Part shown: positions 1 through 8,653 of the stretch, piece after piece | How the letters are laid out: every line of letters begins with the position of its first letter | How positions within the stretch are numbered: the stretch's first letter is position 1 | Assembly (NCBI GenBank): GCA_040702975.1 | Contig: CP159990.1 | Span: 2,852,001 to 2,916,000 of the forward strand | Direction of reading: 5' to 3' | Length of the DNA stretch: 64,000 bases | DNA from: Roseburia hominis | Lineage (GTDB): Bacteria; Bacillota; Clostridia; Lachnospirales; Lachnospiraceae | The notes under the pieces: generated by a model | What the model saw: the letters and a program-made list of their open reading frames with translations, nothing else | Databases searched by the model: none | What the model was told of the DNA's origin: nothing | Program-made: the position numbers and the translations under genes

Positions 1-565
1 CCCCCGCCGCTTTGTCCTCATGAAACGCGCTGATATATCCCAGTCTTTGGCATCCTCTCCTAAGGACCAGCCGGGTCATATCATATATAGCGTGGTAATC
101 ATCATGGAAGACATGGGGGTATCCTTCCAGCCTCTGTCCCACGATCACGATGGGAATCGCCATCTTTTTCAGAACCGACTTATGTTTTTTTGTTAACACT
201 GTAGCCGCCAGAATAACGCCGTCCACCTGTTTCTCATCAAACACCGATAAATATTCCAGTTCCTTTTTAGGGCTGCTCTGCGTGTCGGCCAGAAGAAGCC
301 GATACCCCTCCGCTTCCAGGCCGGAGAGGATACCCGCCACCACACTTCCCATCGAAGTGGACGCAATTTTCGGCAGAATCACGCCAATCATCTTTGTCTT
401 CTTCGTCCGCAGGGTCTGCGCCTGCACCGAAGGGTGATAACCGGTCTCCTCTACGACCCGCCGAATGGCCACCTTTTTTCCCTCTGAAATATATCCGTGA
501 TTAAAATACCGCGAAACAGTAGCACTTGAAACTCCCGCCCGCTTTGCAATCTCCGCTATATTCAT
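1..565 (-). CDS. LacI-family transcriptional regulator (3' end outside window)
   Basis: The reverse strand reads an N-terminal LacI helix-turn-helix (MNIAEIAKRAGVSSATVSRY) followed by the hinge and the start of the periplasmic-binding-protein-like ligand domain (GVILPKIASTSMGSVVAGIL). About 188 codons are visible; the rest lies beyond base 1. It is the gene downstream of the amylosucrase-type enzyme on the same strand, so it probably controls sugar use, with a sugar or sugar phosphate as effector (inference from family and position). The start at 563-565 is fixed by the conserved HTH beginning at residue 2. The start codon lies within the first unit of a degenerate repeat array that fills the leader. 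Confidence 0.93.
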   Translation of the reverse strand, partial: MNIAEIAKRAGVSSATVSRYFNHGYISEGKKVAIRRVVEETGYHPSVQAQTLRTKKTKMIGVILPKIASTSMGSVVAGILSGLEAEGYRLLLADTQSSPKKELEYLSVFDEKQVDGVILAATVLTKKHKSVLKKMAIPIVIVGQRLEGYPHVFHDDYHAIYDMTRLVLRRGCQRLGYISAFHEDKAAG

Positions 566-666
566 ATCCTTTTACCCTGTTATATGCATACCCTTTTTCT
601 CCGCAATATGCATATCTTTCTACTCTGTTACATGCCCTTCTGCTCCGCTATATGCATATCACTCTT
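551..666. repeat. Five imperfect ~24-bp tandem units in the LacI leader
   Basis: Units begin near 551, 577, 601, 625 and 645. They share a core like CYGYTATATGCATATC followed by a pyrimidine-rich tail. The first unit is the LacI start-codon region itself, so the array looks like repeated slippage or duplication of the gene's own 5' end. Spacing varies (20-26 bp). Confidence 0.6.
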
Positions 667-724
667 CTCATATTTCCAACGCCCACAATTTTTCTCCAAG
701 CGTATTCGCCTATACATTTTATAA

Positions 725-2728
725 TCAGGCAATCTTTTTCAAATAATAGAACCCATACGCCGGGACATTAACCCCCCTTGCCGGCATTTCCACCCCGGAG
801 ATCAAATCCTTATACACACCGTCCGTCTCATTAATCCATGCCGTCTTATCAAACTCACTAAAATTAAAGATTCCAATTAATTTTTCACCCTCAAAATATC
901 TTCCGATACATAGCACGCTGGGATCCCAGGTCTCGATCGTCCACATATCCGCATTTGCCATAAATACTTTTTCATTCTTGCGGATCGTCTCCAACTGGTT
1001 CAGGCGCGCGAACATCTTTCCTTCCACGGTATCCGGATCATCAATCTGTGCGGCCAGGTTCCATTTCATCGCGCCACGGTGAATGTATCTGGAATCGTCT
1101 GCCTTGAGCGGATCTTCTTTATATGTGTAATCATTTACCTGACCGATTTCATCGCCGCTGTACAGCACCGGAATTCCGGACTGCATGAACATATAGGCGT
1201 GAAGCATCACGTCAAGCTGGATTGCTTTCTCCATCGCCACCGGATCCTGCTCGAAACCTGCTTTCTCGATCCCGCACAGGGAAGCGGTCGTTCCGCAGAA
1301 ACGTGCGTCTCCGCTAACCGGGTCTGCATTATAAAGTTCTCCGCGGCTGTTGCTGTTTCCGGCATATCCCAGGAAGTAATCGTTCAAATATTTCTTGTGC
1401 GGACGTTCTTCCATACCATCTTCTTTAAGCGAAGCATAATCCAGTCCCCAGCCAATATCATCATGACAGCGCAAATAGTTCAGGAACACGTAATCCTTCG
1501 GCAAATGACTCACGATATCAAGCTGTTTCTTAAGGAGCTTCACCTCTCTTGTAGCTACCGTATGCCAGGTGGTCGCCATCGTCGTCACATTATACAGCAT
1601 GTGGCACTCCGGTTTTTCCACGGTTCCGAAATAGGGAACGACCTTCTCCGGCTCCATAACGACCTCGCCCAAAAGAAGCACGCCCGGACACACGATCTCG
1701 CAGATCATTCGCATCATACGCACGATCGTGTGAACCTGCGGAAGATTTCTGCACTGTGTATTCAGTTCCTTCCAAATATATGGAACGGCGTCAATACGGA
1801 TAATATCCACGCCCTTATTCGCAAGAAACAGGAAATTGTACATCATTTCATTGAATACCCGCGGGTTTTTGTAGTTCAAATCCCACTGGTACGGATAGAA
1901 TGAGGTCATTACAAAATGTCCTGCGTCCGGAAGCCATGTGAAATTCCCCGGCGCCGTCGTCGGAAATACCTGCGGAACCGTCTTCTCATACATGGCCGGA
2001 ATCGAATAATTGTCATAGAAGAAATACCGGCTCATGTATTCTCCTTCGCCCTTGCGGGCCCTTCTTGCCCACTCATGGTCTTCGGAAGTATGGTTCATGA
2101 CAAAATCCATGCAGACGCTCATATTTTTCTTATGGCATGCCGCTGTCAGGCTTTCCAAATCCTCCATCGTTCCCAGATTCTCTTTTACTTTTCTGAAATC
2201 GGAAACGGCGTATCCTCCGTCTGATTTACCGTCTGTTGTATCCAGGAACGGCATCAGATGGATATAGTTTACATTATTCTTCTCCAGATAATCCAGTTTA
2301 GACTCCACGCCCTTCATGTTTCCGGCAAAGTTGTCAATATAGAACATCATGCCTAACAGGTCGTTCTTTCTGTACCAATCCGGATCTTCCTCACGCTTCT
2401 GGTCCGAAGCCTTCAGATCCTGATTACGCTCGCCGTAAAAACGATACAGATTATCGCACAGCTCAGCGAACATAGAGTCATTTCCATATAATTCTGTGTA
2501 GAGCCATTTCAATTCGTCAAAATGTCTGTCGAATCTCTTCTTATAGATCTCATTTTCCTTAGCTAAATCAATCTCTACTGCACTTTCTGCCACAGTCTCT
2601 TCCGGCTCTGCCGCCTTCTCAACCACTCCCGCAGCCACAGCCACCTTCTTCTCAGCGCTCCTTGCCACTTTCGTCTTCGCATTCTTCGCCGCTTTTCTTG
2701 TACCTTGTTTTCTTGATTTTCTAGCCAT
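725..2728 (-). CDS. Amylosucrase-type GH13 glucosyltransferase
   Basis: A 667-residue alpha-amylase-superfamily enzyme. The family transfers glucose from sucrose to alpha-1,4-glucan, releasing fructose; sucrose hydrolysis or isomerisation is also possible. The (beta/alpha)8 barrel spans about residues 120-560. Catalytic motifs are DFVMNHTS near 208-215, the nucleophile Asp313 in RIDAVPYIW, the acid/base Glu355 in LLGEVV and Asp423 in the CHDDIGW motif. The stretch NLPQVHTIVR after the nucleophile is typical of amylosucrases rather than ordinary amylases. Residues 1-50 form a Lys/Ala-rich extension with no secretion signal, so the enzyme should be cytoplasmic. A GAGAGGG ribosome site supports the ATG. 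The LacI gene follows 160 bp downstream on the same strand. Exact specificity cannot be settled by eye. Confidence 0.85.
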   Translation of the reverse strand: MARKSRKQGTRKAAKNAKTKVARSAEKKVAVAAGVVEKAAEPEETVAESAVEIDLAKENEIYKKRFDRHFDELKWLYTELYGNDSMFAELCDNLYRFYGERNQDLKASDQKREEDPDWYRKNDLLGMMFYIDNFAGNMKGVESKLDYLEKNNVNYIHLMPFLDTTDGKSDGGYAVSDFRKVKENLGTMEDLESLTAACHKKNMSVCMDFVMNHTSEDHEWARRARKGEGEYMSRYFFYDNYSIPAMYEKTVPQVFPTTAPGNFTWLPDAGHFVMTSFYPYQWDLNYKNPRVFNEMMYNFLFLANKGVDIIRIDAVPYIWKELNTQCRNLPQVHTIVRMMRMICEIVCPGVLLLGEVVMEPEKVVPYFGTVEKPECHMLYNVTTMATTWHTVATREVKLLKKQLDIVSHLPKDYVFLNYLRCHDDIGWGLDYASLKEDGMEERPHKKYLNDYFLGYAGNSNSRGELYNADPVSGDARFCGTTASLCGIEKAGFEQDPVAMEKAIQLDVMLHAYMFMQSGIPVLYSGDEIGQVNDYTYKEDPLKADDSRYIHRGAMKWNLAAQIDDPDTVEGKMFARLNQLETIRKNEKVFMANADMWTIETWDPSVLCIGRYFEGEKLIGIFNFSEFDKTAWINETDGVYKDLISGVEMPARGVNVPAYGFYYLKKIA

Positions 2729-2878
2729 TTTTCAGCCCTCTCCCAATGTGTAATCGATTTCATATAATTCCAAATAAATAGTACCATATCTTTCTCAAAA
2801 CAGCAATTTCATATTCAAAAAATTTTCCACAAATTTTTCGCCCTCTTATTATTCAAACTGCGAAAAACAATAGTCGTT

Positions 2879-4111
2879 TTATTCATCTTCCTTCCTGGCT
2901 CCCATTTTCGGCGCCCCGCGGGAAATAGAATCCTCCCCGTATTTCTTTCGTATTTCTTCCATCGCCTTTCCAAGCCTCCGGTGCTTTTCCGCTTTCTTCT
3001 GTGCCTGGATTTCTTCCGGCGTCGGAAGGTCAAACAAACTGAGCTGCTGAGGTTCTCCTGCGTCTACCAATTTAGAAGTGCGGACCCCCAGCAGGCGGAT
3101 CGGCTCCCGATTCCACAACTCATCAAATAATTCGCACGCCGCTTCATATAAAACATCATCTTTATTCGAAGCCCGAACGAGCTGTTTCTGGTGGGATGCC
3201 GTCTGGAAGGTGCTGTATTTGATTTCCGTACTCACCATATACGCCATCTGCCCGGCCTTTCTGAGCCTTCTTCCCACACTTTTGGAGAGCGTAAGGAGCA
3301 CCCTTCTGGCCTCCTCTGCCGTCACCACGTCTTTGGGCAGAGTCGTGGAATTCCCGATTCCTTTTGCCGCCGCTTCTTCCGGCTGCACCAAAGAATCGTC
3401 GATTCCATTTGCAAATTCCCACAGCATACGTCCATGGCTCTTAAGGTGTAACTCCAGAAGCTTCGGATCCGTCTGAGCCAGATCGCCGATCGTGTGGATT
3501 TCCAGCTTCTTAAGTGTCTCTACGCTGGAATGCCCCGCCATAAAAAGCTCCCACACCGGGAGCGGCCACATTTTCTGCCTGATCTCCTCCGGAAATAAAG
3601 TATGTACCCGATTGGGTTTCTCAAAATCCGACGCCATCTTCGCCAGAAGTTTATTGCTGGATATCCCAATATTAACGGTAAAGCCAAATTGTTCGTACAC
3701 CCTGTCCTTGATTTCAAATGCGGCCGAGACAGGGGACGGATATTTCCTCGCAATTCCGGTAAAATCCATATAGCATTCGTCCACACTGACCTGTTCGATT
3801 TCCGTGGTATAGGTATGCAGAAAATCCATGAGTTTCCGGCTGTATTCCCGGTACATAGCATGATTCGGCGGTTCCATATGAAGCCCCGGACATTTTCGCA
3901 TGGCGTTCACCACCGGCTCTCCGGTGTGGATTCCGAACTTCTTAGCCGGGATAGATTTTGCCAGCACGACGCCATGCCGGGACTTTTTGTCCCCGCCTAT
4001 GATCGCCGGTATGGTCCTTATATCAAGCTCGGCCCCATTTGCGAGCTGCTCCACCGCAGTCCAGCTCAGGAACGCGGAATTGACATCTATATGGAAAATG
4101 ATTCGACGCAT
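2879..4111 (-). CDS. dinB: DNA polymerase IV (Y-family translesion polymerase)
   Basis: A 410-residue Y-family polymerase that bypasses damaged bases. Metal-binding acidic residues are present: Asp9 in HIDVNSAF, and Asp111 and Glu112 in SVDECYMD. Palm, fingers, thumb and little-finger regions are all represented, at usual length. A clamp-binding peptide QLSLF near residues 356-360 predicts docking on the beta sliding clamp. A good AAAGGAGG site precedes the ATG. It appears monocistronic. I could not see a convincing LexA box in the 216 bp upstream. Confidence 0.95.
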   Translation of the reverse strand: MRRIIFHIDVNSAFLSWTAVEQLANGAELDIRTIPAIIGGDKKSRHGVVLAKSIPAKKFGIHTGEPVVNAMRKCPGLHMEPPNHAMYREYSRKLMDFLHTYTTEIEQVSVDECYMDFTGIARKYPSPVSAAFEIKDRVYEQFGFTVNIGISSNKLLAKMASDFEKPNRVHTLFPEEIRQKMWPLPVWELFMAGHSSVETLKKLEIHTIGDLAQTDPKLLELHLKSHGRMLWEFANGIDDSLVQPEEAAAKGIGNSTTLPKDVVTAEEARRVLLTLSKSVGRRLRKAGQMAYMVSTEIKYSTFQTASHQKQLVRASNKDDVLYEAACELFDELWNREPIRLLGVRTSKLVDAGEPQQLSLFDLPTPEEIQAQKKAEKHRRLGKAMEEIRKKYGEDSISRGAPKMGARKEDE

Positions 4112-4277
4112 CGAATTCCTCCTTTACCTCGGTATTGCCTGACGCCTCAAGAAAATAGATCCCTCACTAGCGCTATTCTACCAAATGGAGCGTTTTTGTC
4201 AATAACCTTCTAAGCTTTCAGCTCTCCGATGTAGAATGAAATCTTGTATACCGAATTTACTTTTTCTCGTTGCTTTA

Positions 4278-4307
4278 TTGATAGCAACCCTGTAAAATCA
4301 ATATAAG
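4278..4307 (+). promoter_or_regulatory. Candidate sigma-A promoter for the macrodomain gene
   Basis: TTGATA at 4278-4283 and TATAAG at 4302-4307 are separated by 18 bp, with a GGAGG-like ribosome site and ATG about 20 bp further on. Confidence 0.5.
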
Positions 4308-4327
4308 AAAAACATGGAGGTTACGTT

Positions 4328-5332
4328 ATGCCATTTACCATCGTCCGCCAGGACATTACCAAACTAAATGTAGACGCCATCGTGAATGCAGCGAATACTG
4401 ATCTGCAAATGGGCGGTGGTGTCTGTGGTGCGATATTTAAAGCTGCCGGTGCCAGAAGGCTTCAGGCTGCCTGCAACAAGGTCGCCCCCATCGAAACCGG
4501 CGGCGCGGCCATCACACCCGGATTCGCACTGCCTGCTAAATATGTTATCCACGCAGCCGGCCCAATCTATCGCCATTGGAGTAAGGAGCAGAATAAACTC
4601 CTGCTTCGCTCTGCCTATATGGAATCCTTAAAGCTTGCTAAGGCATATGATTGTGAGAGTATCGCCTTCCCTCTCATCTCAAGCGGTATCTACGGATACC
4701 CGAAGGTCGAGGCTCTTGAGGTGGCGTCGTTAGCGATCCAGGACTTCCTTATAGACCATGACATGGATATTTATCTCGCTGTCTTTGACAAATCCGCCTT
4801 CCTCATCAGCCAAACCTTGATGGCCGAAGTGGAAAGCTACATTGATGAACACTACGTGGAAACCCACTATGTCACACGCAATCTTCGTTTGGACATGGCG
4901 ACGACCGCAGGGGAAATAAACGCGCCCACGCTTGATCTTGACGCCCTGCCAATGATGGCGAAGGACCCATTCGATGACCTTATCGGCCATCTGGACGAGC
5001 CATTTTCCGACACACTTCTGAAGCTGATCGATGCAAAAGGAAAAACCGACGTGGAAGTCTACAAGAAGGCAAACATTGACCGCAAGCTGTTCTCCAGGAT
5101 CCGTTCGGTGAAGGGATACACGCCAAAGAAATCTACGATTCTCTCACTGGCGATTGCTCTGGAGCTCTCCCTTTCAGAGACGGACGATCTGCTGGCCCGC
5201 GCCGGATATACCCTCTCCCACGCCAGCAAATTCGATGTGATTGTGGAATATTTCATCATCAACGGGAAATACAATATTTTTGATATCAATGAAGTGCTGT
5301 TCAAATATGACCAGCCACTGCTGAATGCGTAA
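4328..5332 (+). CDS. Macrodomain protein with C-terminal helix-turn-helix-like region
   Basis: A 334-residue protein. Residues 1-160 form a macrodomain, a fold that binds ADP-ribose and in many members removes it from proteins. DAIVNAANTDLQMGGGV, HAAGP and PLISSGIYGYP are the expected ligand-loop motifs. After a linker, residues about 225-310 look like an XRE-type helical domain (VEVYKKANIDRKLFSRI, then LSLAIALELSLSETDDLLARAG). A VWA-domain gene follows 84 bp downstream on the same strand. Together these suggest a stress-linked ADP-ribose-handling pair; the substrate is unknown. Confidence 0.88.
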   Translation: MPFTIVRQDITKLNVDAIVNAANTDLQMGGGVCGAIFKAAGARRLQAACNKVAPIETGGAAITPGFALPAKYVIHAAGPIYRHWSKEQNKLLLRSAYMESLKLAKAYDCESIAFPLISSGIYGYPKVEALEVASLAIQDFLIDHDMDIYLAVFDKSAFLISQTLMAEVESYIDEHYVETHYVTRNLRLDMATTAGEINAPTLDLDALPMMAKDPFDDLIGHLDEPFSDTLLKLIDAKGKTDVEVYKKANIDRKLFSRIRSVKGYTPKKSTILSLAIALELSLSETDDLLARAGYTLSHASKFDVIVEYFIINGKYNIFDINEVLFKYDQPLLNA

Positions 5333-5416
5333 AGATTTTTGTCGCTTTCAAAGCGACCTTAGCGCCTCCTGTTTTTTGTATGATAAGATCATCAAAAGAC
5401 AGGAGGTCATTTTCAT

Positions 5417-6070
5417 ATGAATAAGAATTTTACTGAACTCGTATTTATTCTGGACAGGAGCGGTTCCATGTCCGGGCTTGAGAAGGATACTATCGGCGGT
5501 TTTAATTCCATGCTGGCCAATCAGAAAGGGCTTGGCGGCGAATGCCGGATCACCACAGTCCTATTTGACAACCATTATACCCTGCTCCATGACCGCATCG
5601 ACATCCGGGCTGTTTCCCCCATGACGGAGAAGGAGTATTTCGTAGGCGGGTCTACCGCTCTTTTGGATGCCATCGGAATTACGATTGACAAACTCATTCG
5701 TGTGCAAAAGAATACGGCAGAGGAATATCGCGCCGGCAAAGTCATATTTGTCATCATCACGGACGGCGAGGAGAATTCCAGCAGAGAGTATTCCTCCGAC
5801 AAAGTCAAAGCGATGATTGAACACGAAAAAGAAAAATATGGATGGGAATTTGTTTTCCTGGGCGCGAACATTGATGCTGTTCAAACGGCAGAGCACTTTG
5901 GCATCAGCGCAGACCGGGCCGCCAATTATGTACCGGACGCCGTCGGGACAACGCTGAACTTCCAAGTGATGTCGGCGGCTGTCGCTGAGTTCCGCCAGAA
6001 GAGCACCATCTCCGACGAGCACTTTGAAAATATCCGGAAAGATATGCGGAAACGGGGCAGGCGAAGATAG
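5417..6070 (+). CDS. VWA-domain protein with intact MIDAS motif
   Basis: A 217-residue protein, nearly all one von Willebrand factor A domain. The MIDAS residues are visible: Asp13-x-Ser15-x-Ser17 in LDRSGSMSG, the Thr of VGGSTALLDAI and the Asp of ITDGEENSS. No signal peptide or membrane segment is seen, so it is cytoplasmic. VWA domains act as metal-dependent protein-interaction modules. A GACAGGAGGT ribosome site precedes the ATG. It lies directly after the macrodomain gene and is probably cotranscribed or coregulated with it. The C-terminus is basic (RKRGRRR). Confidence 0.88.
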   Translation: MNKNFTELVFILDRSGSMSGLEKDTIGGFNSMLANQKGLGGECRITTVLFDNHYTLLHDRIDIRAVSPMTEKEYFVGGSTALLDAIGITIDKLIRVQKNTAEEYRAGKVIFVIITDGEENSSREYSSDKVKAMIEHEKEKYGWEFVFLGANIDAVQTAEHFGISADRAANYVPDAVGTTLNFQVMSAAVAEFRQKSTISDEHFENIRKDMRKRGRRR

Positions 6071-6165
6071 TTGGAGCTATGCCGGAGACAGCGCTGAATC
6101 TGTTTACAAGCGCCAACCACCGAAAGTCCTTATTTTTTTGTTCCTGCTTCCCTTGTACCGTGCAT

Positions 6166-7506
6166 TTACTTCCTCTGCGTTGTGTCCTTACGTCTCTTGC
6201 GCAGGATAGTCTTCCTATTATAGATTACATATCCCGCACAGGCCGCAAGAACCTCAGTGACCGGGTACGTCAGCCATATCCCAGTCATGCCCCACAGCTC
6301 CGACATCAAAAATGCTATTGGCACAAGCAGGACTATTGCTCTTAACAGTGACAAAATATGCGCCGGCAGCGCTCTTTCCGTCGAAGTGAAAAATATGGCA
6401 ATTGCCGTATTATATCCGGCAAAAACGGAGGACAAAAAATACAGCCTCAATCCGTTCACGGCCAGATTTTGCATCTGGATATTCTGTTCTCCGTTGAAAA
6501 CACTGGTAATTCCATCGGCAAACAGGAAGATGAACAGATACATGATCCCCGACAAGATCACTATCGTAATATTGGAATACTTCATACCAAGCTGAATCTG
6601 GCCGCTCTCTCCCTTCCCGTATGAATCGCTGATCAGCGGCTGGATTCCCTGGGAAACGCCGGTATATACGGATGCCACCACCAGGGATATATTGGCGATC
6701 ACGCCATACGCTGCGACCCCAACATTTCCCTCTATCTTCAATATTAAAATGTTGAACACGATCATCGCCGTCCCCGAAGCGACCTGTCCGATCAAAGAAG
6801 GAAATCCCAGCGCCAGATTGGATCTGATGATCTCCGGATTAAACCTGGCCCGGATAATACGAAGCGTTTTATCCGGCTTTTTCCAATGCCGGGATAGAAC
6901 AGCCATACTAATGACGGGTGATAATCCCGTCGCAAAGACGGCTCCAAACATACCCATATGCATTGGGAAGATAAAAATATAATCCAGCGCAATATTAGAA
7001 AAGCTACCTACCAGCATGGCTGCGGAGGACAACATCGGACTTCTGTCATTGCGCACAAAACATAATAGTATATTATTCATGATAAACGCCGGAGCAAAGA
7101 GGCAAAGCCATTTTAAATAGACAGATGTCATTGCCAGTGTCTCGCTGTCCGCCCCTAGAAGGATTGCAAGCGGCTGCGAGAAACGGAGACCGGCCAGAGC
7201 AAACAATACTCCCAAAAACAGCCCTAAATACACGGAATTCATGAAAATCTCGTCAATCCTTCTGCGGTTACTGTCATTTCTGCAAATGGAGAATCTGGTC
7301 CCGCCGCCCATGCCAATCATCAGACCTGTTCCATGTATAAAATTATACGCCGGAATCGCCAGGTTCAGCGCGGTAAGTCCCCTCATACCCAGACCCTTTG
7401 CTATAAAAAAGGTATCTGCAAGTATATAACATGACACACCCAGTGTGCCAAGTACTCCAAAAAATGCATATTTCATAAATTGTTTGCGGTATAAATGTTG
7501 CTCCAT
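6166..7506 (-). CDS. MATE-family efflux transporter
   Basis: A 446-residue integral membrane protein with about 12 hydrophobic segments and the two-fold MATE pattern. Each half starts with a proline/glycine-rich segment, e.g. GVLGTLGVSCYILADTFFI and LGFPSLIGQVASGTAMIVF. MATE proteins export cationic drugs or metabolites using Na+ or H+ gradients; the substrate cannot be told from sequence. The start is supported by an AAAGGAGG site. It converges with the VWA gene and is preceded by a long leader with a terminator-like hairpin. Confidence 0.93.
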   Translation of the reverse strand: MEQHLYRKQFMKYAFFGVLGTLGVSCYILADTFFIAKGLGMRGLTALNLAIPAYNFIHGTGLMIGMGGGTRFSICRNDSNRRRIDEIFMNSVYLGLFLGVLFALAGLRFSQPLAILLGADSETLAMTSVYLKWLCLFAPAFIMNNILLCFVRNDRSPMLSSAAMLVGSFSNIALDYIFIFPMHMGMFGAVFATGLSPVISMAVLSRHWKKPDKTLRIIRARFNPEIIRSNLALGFPSLIGQVASGTAMIVFNILILKIEGNVGVAAYGVIANISLVVASVYTGVSQGIQPLISDSYGKGESGQIQLGMKYSNITIVILSGIMYLFIFLFADGITSVFNGEQNIQMQNLAVNGLRLYFLSSVFAGYNTAIAIFFTSTERALPAHILSLLRAIVLLVPIAFLMSELWGMTGIWLTYPVTEVLAACAGYVIYNRKTILRKRRKDTTQRK

Positions 7507-7568
7507 TTTTCCTCCTTTTTTCGTTCCAGGTGCTCTTTTGTGCCGCAGTCGCTCGCGGAAATAAAACA

Positions 7569-7617
7569 GCGCCAGCTCTCCCTGTCTTCTAAGGCCTTAC
7601 GATAGGGAGCCTGACGC
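7569..7617 (-). terminator. Terminator-like hairpin in the MATE leader
   Basis: On the minus strand the arm GCGTCAGGCTCCCTATC pairs imperfectly with GACAGGGAGAGCTGGCGC around a TAAGGCCTTA loop, then runs into TGTTTTATTT. It lies about 60 bp upstream of the MATE start, so it could be an attenuator for the exporter or simply a terminator of upstream transcription. No known riboswitch class was recognised. Confidence 0.45.
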
Positions 7618-7744
7618 TTTCATCTTTACCCGGCGGCAAAGAAATCTCTTCTATAGTATTGTGAATTCTTTATACATTGCAAATAATACCATAACACAAA
7701 AAAATTAGCAAGCAATACAATACTATTTGATTTCAACTAATTTA

Positions 7745-8650
7745 TTACCTACCCATTTCAAAAGGAAACTTTATTTCCACATAGAACTCCTTCCCCACCA
7801 ATCCCGCACGAATCGTCCCACCCATTCGTACCGCCAGCTCTTTCGCAATAGAAAGTCCAAGACCTGTTGAATTCCTGCTTCGTGCCGGATCTGCCTTATA
7901 AAAGCGTTCAAATACCTGAGATACATCAATTTCTTCCGGATTCCTGGTCTGATTGCTTATTTTTAGAACTGCCTGCTCCTCTTTGCCAAAAAGTTCAATT
8001 CGAATCTGCTGTTCTCCGTGATCCAGGCCATTCTTGATGACATTCTGAATCAGGCGTTTTAATCCCTGGTCATTTCCTTCTATATAGAAAGGCGTATCAG
8101 CAATCCGAATCTCCGGCTCAATCCCCCATTTCAACCATTCGTCATAATAAGAAAAAACCGTCTCTTTCAAAATACGATTCAGGCAGCATCTGGACAATTC
8201 CATTTGATAAGACTCATTTTTCAGTTTTGTAAACATGAATAATTCTTCAAGCATCGCTTTCAGACTCTGGATCCTTTCCTGGATAATTCCCAAATACCTC
8301 TTCTGCTCTCCTGGATCCTCACAGGTTTCCAGCAGCTGAAAATAACCGTCCAACGACGTAAGCGGCGTTCTGATATCATGGGACAGATTCGTATAAGTGT
8401 CCGCAATCACCCGCTCTTTTTCCAGATATTTTTTTCTTTCCGCCCTTCTCATCGCCAAAAACGTATTGAGAATATCCATAAGTTTCCCGATTCCGCCTAC
8501 TTTAATCTCTCCCGTCACGAGCATGTTGCTGTCATTTTTCATCAGAAACGCCAACTGGCGGCAGATGTCCTTCACCTGCCGCTGATATTTCCACAAAGCC
8601 ATCGCCTGTAAAATAATAATAAAACACAAGATTCCCAGCACTATATACAT
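7745..8650 (-). CDS. Sensor histidine kinase (HK2) of an ABC-transporter operon
   Basis: A 301-residue kinase with one N-terminal membrane helix (about residues 2-20) and no extracellular sensor domain. A HisKA region follows with phospho-acceptor His91 in NLSHDIRTPLTSL. The ATPase domain carries an N box (NVIKNGLDHG) and a G box (STGLGLSIAKELA). It starts 3 bp after the permease stop and is last in the operon. Kinases with this minimal membrane input often read the state of their ABC transporter; that is inferred here. The cognate regulator is probably RR2 (10512-11186) in the same operon. Confidence 0.9.
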   Translation of the reverse strand: MYIVLGILCFIIILQAMALWKYQRQVKDICRQLAFLMKNDSNMLVTGEIKVGGIGKLMDILNTFLAMRRAERKKYLEKERVIADTYTNLSHDIRTPLTSLDGYFQLLETCEDPGEQKRYLGIIQERIQSLKAMLEELFMFTKLKNESYQMELSRCCLNRILKETVFSYYDEWLKWGIEPEIRIADTPFYIEGNDQGLKRLIQNVIKNGLDHGEQQIRIELFGKEEQAVLKISNQTRNPEEIDVSQVFERFYKADPARSRNSTGLGLSIAKELAVRMGGTIRAGLVGKEFYVEIKFPFEMGR

Positions 8651-8653
8651 ATA

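Noticed and set aside
551..666. CRISPR-like array
   Set aside because: Units are degenerate, without constant repeats separated by unique spacers, and no cas genes are present.
1079..1903. Long plus-strand frame opposite the amylosucrase gene
   Set aside because: Antisense shadow with no ribosome site or domain.
5341..5357. Terminator after the macrodomain gene (GTCGCTTTCAAAGCGAC)
   Set aside because: Perfect short palindrome but no T-tract on the plus strand; could be a binding site; not listed as terminator.
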